This document shows, in pieces, positions 25,869 through 32,351 of a stretch of DNA of 64,000 bases. The position numbers were made by a program, and so were the translations under genes. Source of the stretch: [Clostridium] citroniae WAL-17108 (lineage in GTDB: Bacteria > Bacillota > Clostridia > Lachnospirales > Lachnospiraceae); assembly GCF_000233455.1 (NCBI RefSeq), contig NZ_JH376420.1:701829-765828 (forward strand), read 5' to 3'. The notes beneath the pieces were generated by a model, which saw only the letters and a list, made by a program, of their open reading frames with translations, searched no databases and was not told the origin of the DNA. The first letter of the stretch is position 1. Each line of letters starts with the position of its first letter.

Positions 25869-26165
25869 TCAGGCGTCAATGTCATGGACGGATACAATAT
25901 CCCCCACTTCACGGATGGGCCTTGGCATCACATTCTTGGCTGTCAGCTTTCCGATGGCGGCTGCTGCCGCTGCTCCTGCCTCCACCGAGGAACGGACCGC
26001 TGCCACATCCCCCTTCACCATAATGGTGACAAGGGTGGAGCCCACATTTTCATAGGAGATCAGTTCCACATCCGCTGCCTTTAACATCTTGTCAGCCGCC
26101 TCCAGGGCGGGCACCAGCCCCACTGTCTCCACCAGTCCCAGGGCTTCTTCACCATAATATCTCAT
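25869..26165 (-). CDS. BMC-H shell protein
   Basis: 98 residues from the ATG at 26165, preceded by GGGAGG. A complete BMC domain: EALGLVETVGLVPALEAADKMLKAADVEL, TLVTIMVKGDVAAVRSSVEAG and NVMPRPIREV. The pore loop reads NVGSTL. It forms the middle of a five-gene run of small genes upstream of cutC. It is more like the neighbouring shell gene at 25509 than the operon-end pair. Confidence 0.94.
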   Translation of the reverse strand: MRYYGEEALGLVETVGLVPALEAADKMLKAADVELISYENVGSTLVTIMVKGDVAAVRSSVEAGAAAAAAIGKLTAKNVMPRPIREVGDIVSVHDIDA

Positions 26166-26179
26166 ATGTTTTCCTCCCG

Positions 26180-26467
26180 TCAGCTGCACTGACGGTATTT
26201 CTTCGGCACATATTTTTCAACCGTTGCTTTTCCGTCTTCGTTTATGATATAGCGCAGGGAAAGTTCCCCTGCCTCATCCAGCTTGTAGCTCTCCAAGTTT
26301 AAAAGGCCGTTGGCTTCCAGGGACATGACGTGATCCAGGTAACGTTCCTTTGTAAACTGCCGTTCCCCGCCGTACTGGGGTTTCAGGGCTTCCATGATTT
26401 CTTTTATGTCAGCGCTCTTAACACTGTACAAATAATTCAGCACTGCTGTTCTTGCCGGTAATAGCAT
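26180..26467 (-). CDS. Small winged-helix-like protein within the cut operon
   Basis: 95 residues, not confidently recognised. The predicted order is helix-helix-helix-strand-strand: TAVLNYLYSVKSADIKEIMEAL, then KERYLDHVMSLEANGLLNLESYKLDEAGELSLRYII. This resembles a winged helix of the kind in replication- or transcription-associated proteins. It is packed between the transporter (4-base gap) and a shell gene (14-base gap), so it is co-transcribed. It could be a small regulator or an assembly factor. Confidence 0.55.
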   Translation of the reverse strand: MLLPARTAVLNYLYSVKSADIKEIMEALKPQYGGERQFTKERYLDHVMSLEANGLLNLESYKLDEAGELSLRYIINEDGKATVEKYVPKKYRQCS

Positions 26468-26471
26468 TTTC

Positions 26472-27491
26472 CTACTCTCCCTTCTTAAGCAGATCCAGTG
26501 GATTCATAGTTACCAGGATGGCTCCGAATACGATGACAACGGATCCGATCACAATGGTGGATGTGAGCTGCTGGCCCAGGAACATGACACAGAAGAGCAC
26601 GCCCCAAAAGGCGTATGTTACATTTAAGGACATGCCAATGGCACAGCCCACAGTGGAATTGCTCTTGTACCAGCATACAAAGGATACGGCTGCGCTTAAA
26701 CCGGAAAGCGCCAGCCAGATCAGCGGAAGTCCTGCTGCAAAGGTTCCTCCCAAAAGGGCCATTCCACCCACCAGCGGAACGATCACGACCAGGTCCACAA
26801 TGCCGGAGATCAGTTCCCTTAAGTTAACCGCCACATCCGTATCGATCATAGCGCCGCCGTAGCTGGAAAGCATTCCCTCCAGTCCCCAGCTGATCGCAGC
26901 GATCAGTGCGCAGATGATGCCCAGGGTGAAGTTGGGGCTGCCCTCAGGCTTTACCCAGTTGATCACAATGGCGCCGGCCACGCAGATCATCATACCTGCA
27001 ATGACACGCTTGGTAGGCTTTTGTTTTAAGAAGATCCACGCAAAGATCGCTCCAAACAAGCTGCATGTGGCGGAAATGGGGATGGCGTATGCCCCTGCCA
27101 TGGCCAGGCCCACCAGGTAAGCCCCGTTGGCAATGGGTCCTCCCAGCAGGGATCCAAGCACGATCATCTTGCCGGGAAATGTATGTAAGCTTCGTCCAAG
27201 CTCACTGAGCCTGCCGCATCTTGCGTTGTAAAGGGTCAGCCAGATGCCTGCGAACAGGTCATTGAGTCCTGAACACACATAGGGAGCTGCCAGGACACCG
27301 GCCGCGCCCATAAGAGGCTCATAATATCCAGCCACCAGTACCAGGGTGGTGTAGATCCCGTAGGTCAGGCCGGATATCAGCCCTGTGGTTATTCCCGTCA
27401 CTCGGAATTTTTTGTTCACCTGTTTCATTTTGTCATCAGCCGTCATAGGGGCTGCCGCCCCATAATTTACTGCTGCACTGTCTCCGTTCAT
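26472..27491 (-). CDS. DMT-superfamily (EamA-like) transporter, candidate choline importer
   Basis: 339 residues with about ten membrane segments in two related halves (TGLISGLTYGIYTTLVL near residue 35; GIICALIAAISWGLEGMLSSY near 190). Inner loops carry basic residues such as KQKPTKRVIAG. This is the drug/metabolite transporter fold. As the only transporter in the operon it is the best candidate for choline uptake or for export of trimethylamine or other products. Substrate assignment rests on context alone. Confidence 0.8.
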   Translation of the reverse strand: MNGDSAAVNYGAAAPMTADDKMKQVNKKFRVTGITTGLISGLTYGIYTTLVLVAGYYEPLMGAAGVLAAPYVCSGLNDLFAGIWLTLYNARCGRLSELGRSLHTFPGKMIVLGSLLGGPIANGAYLVGLAMAGAYAIPISATCSLFGAIFAWIFLKQKPTKRVIAGMMICVAGAIVINWVKPEGSPNFTLGIICALIAAISWGLEGMLSSYGGAMIDTDVAVNLRELISGIVDLVVIVPLVGGMALLGGTFAAGLPLIWLALSGLSAAVSFVCWYKSNSTVGCAIGMSLNVTYAFWGVLFCVMFLGQQLTSTIVIGSVVIVFGAILVTMNPLDLLKKGE

Positions 27492-27540
27492 ATATGGAAT
27501 CTCCTTTGGTCGCTATTCTGATGTTCTGTTCTGTGATGTT

Positions 27541-27828
27541 CTATTCTGAGGTCCTGGTTCCCGGAAGAATGGTTTCCACTTCCCCGTGGGGCCGTGGTAT
27601 CACATGTACGCTTACCAGTTCTCCCACTCTTCCGGCCGCAGCTGCTCCCGCGTCTGTGGCAGCCTTCACAGCGCCAACATCTCCCCGCACCATCACGGTG
27701 ACCAGGCCTCCGCCGATCATTTCTTTGCCAAGCAGTGTAACATTGGCGGCTTTTACCATGGCGTCCGCCGCCTCAATGGATCCCACCAATCCTTTTGTCT
27801 CAATCATTCCCAATGCATCATATTTCAT
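27541..27828 (-). CDS. BMC-H shell protein, first gene of the operon
   Basis: 95 residues from the ATG at 27828 (AAGGAG nine bases upstream). BMC domain nearly identical to the last gene of the operon (12153-12437), with differences mainly at IGGG versus VGGG in the pore loop and in the C-terminal tail ([13 protein letters not shown]). Being first, it is likely the most abundant facet protein. The 5' untranslated region from the 27999 promoter is about 160 bases. Confidence 0.94.
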   Translation of the reverse strand: MKYDALGMIETKGLVGSIEAADAMVKAANVTLLGKEMIGGGLVTVMVRGDVGAVKAATDAGAAAAGRVGELVSVHVIPRPHGEVETILPGTRTSE

Positions 27829-27998
27829 GGTCTGTTGCTCCTTTTCTTGCGCCCGCTTTTGCAGTGTCAAAATGCACAAAAGCCGGTTATCATATTTTGT
27901 TTTAATGATTTTGTGTTCGGCCTTCACAAATTAGAAAACATCCCAAATCAGCAATATTACTAACTTTTTAAATACGCGTCATGTTTTTCTATGCATTT

Positions 27999-28030
27999 AG
28001 TATAGACCCTGCCCTTTAGTGGAATGTCAA
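27999..28030 (-). promoter_or_regulatory. MerR-type promoter of the cut operon
   Basis: On the minus strand TTGACA (28025-28030) and TATACT (27999-28004) are separated by 20 bp. The layout and bordering bases (TTGACATTC.AC at the -35 side; GG before TATACT) match the promoter of the adjacent MerR gene at 29178-29209. Confidence 0.75.
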
Positions 28031-28148
28031 CCGTTTTTTTGAGATTTTTTTAACTATTTGCTGCTTTTTAATTTTTCAAAGAATTGGGTATTCTCGGAAA
28101 GCATTGAAATATAAGGGTTTTATGGAAGATTATTCCATCAAAACCGGC

Positions 28149-28178
28149 AAAAAAAGAAGCAGGTGACCAGGCACCTGC
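28149..28178 (-). terminator. Intrinsic terminator of the nearer MerR gene
   Basis: GCAGGTG/CACCTGC with a 6-nt loop, then TTCTTTTTTT on the minus strand. It separates the regulator transcript from the cut promoter about 120 bases further on. The rest of 27829-28292 holds the cut promoter and an AT-rich leader; no gene seen. Confidence 0.8.
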
Positions 28179-28292
28179 ACGTCAGAATCCGACCATTCTC
28201 GTCTCTTTATTTTCATTCGGAAGGGGTAATCTCTGTATTCTTCCCCCGTATGTCCTGCATAAATCTTTCCCCTAAGGGGAAGCTTTTTGTCC

Positions 28293-29135
28293 TCAGTCAC
28301 AGGGACCGCTGACAATGGGTACGATCACCTCTGTCACAAACTCCTCCGGATTCCTGGTGGTCCAGTAATCCACCACATAGCGCTCATAAGATTCCGGGCC
28401 GCATTTGTATCCCCTGGCAGCTGTCCAGTCCCGTATCTTCCCATAGGCATCCTCAATCTGTTCCAATGCGCCTAAATGGTAAACCGTGGCCGCCATGTTC
28501 CCGCCGAACACAGTCTGGTTCGTTCCCTCCATACATGGACGGATGGGCCTTTGCATGATCCTGGCGGACGTGCTGGTCCCATTCATCTTGTCCGTCCAGG
28601 AAGGGAACCGAAGGATCACCTCACCTGCGATCTCGTTGTTCACGCTCTCCAGATAGTTCACCCAGTCAATATTGATAATAGATTCCATGTAGTGGTAGGA
28701 AAACGGCTGGTCCATGTAACAATAATTAGCCGTGCTTATGTATTTCACCCCTACCTCCTGCACCTTGCTCCTGGAAACCAGCTGCGCTTCCTGGATCAGC
28801 TCATACCAGTCCTTGACCGCCACATAACTGTTGTGGATCTCCTGTTCCTGGATCCTCAGCTCATCGATCTTACTGATAAAATTCTGTTTGACAAAATAGT
28901 ATGTGTTCCCCTCCACCAGGTCCTGCATTTCCTCCAGCTTAAATCCCATCTGCTTGTAATACTTCACAATGGGAACGGTCAAAAGGGTCTCCCTGTTATA
29001 ATACCTGTACCCGTTCTCCTTACATATTACGTCCGGCGCAATAATTCCGATCTGGTCATAAAAGCGAAGGGCCTTTTTTGAAATGTTGCATATTTTGCTG
29101 ACTTCCCCGATTGAATAAAGTTTTTCTTTTTGCAT
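28293..29135 (-). CDS. MerR regulator with GyrI-like effector domain, nearer copy
   Basis: 280 residues. The N-terminal MerR winged helix (YSIGEVSKICNISKKALRFYDQIGI, then GYRYYNRETLLTV) leads to a long coiled coil (about 80-130). The C-terminal 150 residues look like a GyrI/AraC-effector (BmrR-type) ligand-binding domain, ending in YERYVVDYWTTRNPEEFVTEVIVPI. It lies directly upstream of the cut operon on the same strand. Its own promoter has the same 20-bp-spacer layout as the cut promoter, so autoregulation and activation of cut are likely. Choline or a product could be the ligand; that is inference. Confidence 0.88.
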   Translation of the reverse strand: MQKEKLYSIGEVSKICNISKKALRFYDQIGIIAPDVICKENGYRYYNRETLLTVPIVKYYKQMGFKLEEMQDLVEGNTYYFVKQNFISKIDELRIQEQEIHNSYVAVKDWYELIQEAQLVSRSKVQEVGVKYISTANYCYMDQPFSYHYMESIINIDWVNYLESVNNEIAGEVILRFPSWTDKMNGTSTSARIMQRPIRPCMEGTNQTVFGGNMAATVYHLGALEQIEDAYGKIRDWTAARGYKCGPESYERYVVDYWTTRNPEEFVTEVIVPIVSGPCD

Positions 29136-29177
29136 CTTCCCCGATCAAACCCCCTGTCAGTTTTTTAACATAATACT

Positions 29178-29209
29178 AGTATAAACCTTCCTGTTAGGTA
29201 GAATGTCAA
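29178..29209 (-). promoter_or_regulatory. MerR-type promoter of the nearer MerR gene
   Basis: TTGACA (29204-29209) and TATACT (29178-29183) on the minus strand with a 20-bp spacer. The spacer holds ACCT-7 bp-AGGT as a dyad. It shares TTGACATTC and the GG(T/G)(T/C)TATACT end with the cut promoter. Confidence 0.75.
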
Positions 29210-29247
29210 TATCCATTCCCGGATACCTCCGATTCCGGAAAATAAGG

Positions 29248-29308
29248 CAAAAAAGAACGGCCAGGCCCAAAAAAGGGGCCTTTCCCTTCTCTTTTTACCT
29301 GGTCGTTC
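29248..29308 (-). terminator. Intrinsic terminator of the farther MerR gene
   Basis: GAACGACCAGG pairs with CCTGGCCGTTC (one G-T) around a loop that itself contains GGCCCC/GGGCC, followed by six Ts on the minus strand. Confidence 0.7.
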
Positions 29309-29350
29309 CTGTTTCCTTCCCTTGCTACATTCCTGTAAAGGGGAAGGTTT

Positions 29351-30202
29351 TTATCCGGATCTTGGGGTCACCGGCACGATCACTTCTGTCACAAATTCAC
29401 TGGAACTGCGGGTAGTCCAATAATCGATCACGTAGCGCTCAAAGCATCCCTGGTCACAGGCATATCCTCTCATATCCGCCCATTTTAAGATCTTCTCATA
29501 CACTTGTCCCATATCCTCATAACCGCCCACATGATAAGCGCACGCCGCCATCCGGCCGCCCCACATGATCTGAGCCGGATCCTCCGGATCCGCCCATACC
29601 GCCTTCTGCATGATCCTTGCCCTGGTACAGGTTCCTGACATCTTATGGGCGGCGGAAGAAAAATTCAGGATGACCGGTCCTGTTATCTTCTGTCCCGCCG
29701 CTTCCAGATAATTGGTCCAGCTGATATTGATAATAGATTCCATATACTGGTAATTAAAATCCTGATCCATATAGCAATAGGATGCGGGATCTATAAAACG
29801 CACGGAAACGTCCTGGATTTTGTGACGGATGACCAGTTCCGCTTCCTTTATCAGCTCATACCAGTCTTTGACCGCCGCCAGGCTGCCCTGGATCTCCCTT
29901 TCCATATCCTTAAGTCCACTGATCTTGGAGTGGAAATTCTGCTGCAGGAACTGGTATGTATTTCCGCCCAGCATCTCCTGCATTTCCTCCAGCTTAAACC
30001 CCATCTGTTTATAATATTTCATCACGGGAACCAGAAGCAGGGTCTTCCTGCTGTAATAGCGGTAACCATTTTCCTCACTGATATGGTCAGGGGAAAGAAG
30101 GCCGATCTTATCATAGTAGCGCAAAGCCTTGGCGGAAATATTGCAAATCCCGGCCACCTCTCCTATGGTGTATAATTCCTTCTCCTTCAAGAAACCACCC
30201 AT
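29351..30202 (-). CDS. MerR regulator with GyrI-like effector domain, farther copy
   Basis: 283 residues, a clear tandem paralogue of the gene at 28293-29135 across its full length (YTIGEVAGICNISAKALRYYDKIG; YQYMESIINISWTNYLEAAG; FERYVIDYWTTRSSSEFVTEVIVPV). The two have diverged most in the effector half, so they may sense different ligands or form heterodimers. A TTG at 30190 aligns with the start of the paralogue and may be the real start; the ATG at 30202 has a ribosome site that is too close. It follows a small membrane-protein gene by 25 bases. Confidence 0.85.
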   Translation of the reverse strand: MGGFLKEKELYTIGEVAGICNISAKALRYYDKIGLLSPDHISEENGYRYYSRKTLLLVPVMKYYKQMGFKLEEMQEMLGGNTYQFLQQNFHSKISGLKDMEREIQGSLAAVKDWYELIKEAELVIRHKIQDVSVRFIDPASYCYMDQDFNYQYMESIINISWTNYLEAAGQKITGPVILNFSSAAHKMSGTCTRARIMQKAVWADPEDPAQIMWGGRMAACAYHVGGYEDMGQVYEKILKWADMRGYACDQGCFERYVIDYWTTRSSSEFVTEVIVPVTPRSG

Positions 30203-30227
30203 CCCTTCCCTGTGTTTAGAATCCCTG

Positions 30228-30554
30228 TCACTTCATAAAAGGCCAGTATTTCTTGAGTAATATAAAGGTGATGAACGGAGGTATCCCATGCCTGACAACC
30301 GCTGCCAGCAGATTGACCTTTATCAGGACCGAGGACAGTATCAGAACGCCAAACAAAACTAGGATCAGATAAAATGTCAGACGTTTTCTTCCTATCATCA
30401 GCCAATAATAGAGGATCCCCGCCGCAATACAGGTCACCATGGAAAAATAATCCTTAAGCAGCGCACACCCAAGAATATTGATCGCAGCCACTGTGACCAT
30501 TAAATAACACCAGAACTTGATTTCTTTTCCAAATTGAACATTTCCGTATTCCAT
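30228..30554 (-). CDS. Small four-segment membrane protein of unknown function
   Basis: 108 residues. Four hydrophobic segments (about 15-35, 38-52, 60-78, 82-100) are separated by short basic loops such as IGRKRLTFY; the end is KKYWPFMK. No family recognised. It is likely co-transcribed with the farther MerR gene, 25 bases downstream. A role with that regulator is possible but unproven. Confidence 0.6.
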   Translation of the reverse strand: MEYGNVQFGKEIKFWCYLMVTVAAINILGCALLKDYFSMVTCIAAGILYYWLMIGRKRLTFYLILVLFGVLILSSVLIKVNLLAAVVRHGIPPFITFILLKKYWPFMK

Positions 30555-30681
30555 AACAACCTCACTTGTATTTAATAGGGCTTACCTTCAGCGCACAAGG
30601 CATCTGAAGGGTGTGTACCCTTGCACACTGAGGATATTATAGCACAATGGGGATGAATTAGCTATAGGAATGATCGGACCT

Positions 30682-31416
30682 TTACATATCATCCCATCCC
30701 CGCTCCAGCACATAAGCAAAATACTTCTCCCTGATCCGTTTCCGTTCCCGGACCTTGATGGGGATTCTGTCACCGTTTTCCATTGTGAAATCCGTATCCG
30801 CGCGGGTAATATAATCCATGTTTACAATATAACTTTGATTACACTTTAAAAACCTTGGCTGGGTCAGTTCTGCCTGGACCTCATCCAGCTTTTTGCGAAT
30901 AGTATGCTCCACCCCCTTGGCGCATACAATCCTCAGATTCATCCTCCGGCTTTCAATATACATGATATCGTCATAGGAAATCCGTCTGCTGGAACTCCCA
31001 TTTACCATCAGAAGGCTCTTTTTGTTCTTTGGATATCGGTATTCCATAAAACGGTTCAGGACATTTTCCACTTTATCCCGCACAATGGGCTTGAGCAGGT
31101 AACCATCTGCCCATACATCATAGCTTTCTATGGCGTAATCCGGACTGGAGGACATAAATATCACAGCAACATTCCTGTCATGTTTGCGCAGCCTGCGTAT
31201 GATCTCCATTCCGCTTAACCTCTGCAGATAAATATCCATAAAAATAAGGTCATATCCCGGATACTGATCCTCGCTTTCATATTGTTCGATCAGGTCTTCC
31301 CCCTGCTCAAAATATGCAATCTGTAAAGGTTCTCCCCGTTTTTTCATCTTTTGTACCAATATTCCTCCGACCTGCTCTCTCTCTGATTTCTCATCATCAC
31401 AAATTGCAATCAACAT
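30682..31416 (-). CDS. LytTR-family response regulator
   Basis: 244 residues. Receiver domain with acidic pair ICDDEKSE, phospho-Asp in YDLIFMDIYL (about 58) and Lys in LLKPIV (about 106). The LytTR DNA-binding domain covers about 140-240 (YIESRRMNLRIVC, then RFLKCNQSYIVNMDYITRAD). Such regulators (AgrA/VirR type) often answer peptide-sensing kinases. No kinase gene is adjacent on this strand. It is divergent from another LytTR gene at 31632, with 215 bases between that probably hold both promoters. Confidence 0.9.
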   Translation of the reverse strand: MLIAICDDEKSEREQVGGILVQKMKKRGEPLQIAYFEQGEDLIEQYESEDQYPGYDLIFMDIYLQRLSGMEIIRRLRKHDRNVAVIFMSSSPDYAIESYDVWADGYLLKPIVRDKVENVLNRFMEYRYPKNKKSLLMVNGSSSRRISYDDIMYIESRRMNLRIVCAKGVEHTIRKKLDEVQAELTQPRFLKCNQSYIVNMDYITRADTDFTMENGDRIPIKVRERKRIREKYFAYVLERGWDDM

Positions 31417-31631
31417 AAGTATTCCCCTCCTCCAATGAATGTCCTGGAATCAGCAAGTCTGAAATCCATATATTACCAAATATAACATGATCATAGATGA
31501 AGCCGGGCTTTTCCGTAAGTCCTCCGGGACAAACAGATGCAAAACGAGACAATTGGTCATTGAAAATCTTGCATCTCCCCATGTTCTGTGCTTAAATAAA
31601 TATACTATGACAATTTGTAAGGGGGATTTTT

Positions 31632-32351
31632 GTGAAAATAGCAATTTGTGACGATGATGAGTCTATACGAGTCCAGCTTCGTCAGTTTATCCAGCAATAT
31701 GCCATTGATAACGCTCTTGATTACACAATTCTGGAATTTAGTCAGTCCACGCTGCTTTTAGACACTGCACGTCAGGACCCTGATATCCGAATCATGTTTT
31801 TAGATATCTACATGTCACCTCTTTCCGGCATGGATCTGGCTGAAACAATCCGTGCAGAAGGAAATGGCTGTGCCATTATTTTCGTCACCATCAGCAGGGA
31901 CCATTATTCCAGAAGCTATGAGGTGGATGCGGAACATTATCTGGTAAAACCAGTTACATATGAACAGGTTGAAAAAGCGCTCAAACGGTGCGAACGGCTG
32001 CTGATATCTGCTGCCAGATGCGCCTTTTTCTTTTCCAACGGACATGAAATAAAAGTGCCTTTGAGAAACATACGGTTTGTTGAAGTATTCCGAAACCAGA
32101 CCATCATTCACGCGTCCGCTGACATTGTTCTGCGCTGTCCACTGGCGAATGTTATGGGGCAGCTTTCAGACTCCCGTTTTCTGAGGACACACCGCAGTTT
32201 TATTTTAAATATGGATTTTATCGCCTCAAAGGATGGAAATGACATCCTGTTAATAACCGGTGAGAAAATCCCGTTAAGCCGCACCCGGGAAAAATTTTTC
32301 GATAAAGAATATGGACAGTACCTGACTGCATCCATGGCAGGTGATGAATGA
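31632..32351 (+). CDS. LytTR-family response regulator
   Basis: 239 residues. Receiver: IAICDDDES at the start, phospho-Asp in IRIMFLDIYMSPLSG (about 57), Lys in HYLVKPVTYE (about 104). LytTR domain about 135-235 (FVEVFRNQTIIHA; RFLRTHRSFILNMDFIAS). First gene of an operon with the large surface protein, which it overlaps by four bases, and the sensor kinase at 35262. It is therefore the likely partner of that kinase. Confidence 0.92.
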   Translation: MKIAICDDDESIRVQLRQFIQQYAIDNALDYTILEFSQSTLLLDTARQDPDIRIMFLDIYMSPLSGMDLAETIRAEGNGCAIIFVTISRDHYSRSYEVDAEHYLVKPVTYEQVEKALKRCERLLISAARCAFFFSNGHEIKVPLRNIRFVEVFRNQTIIHASADIVLRCPLANVMGQLSDSRFLRTHRSFILNMDFIASKDGNDILLITGEKIPLSRTREKFFDKEYGQYLTASMAGDE

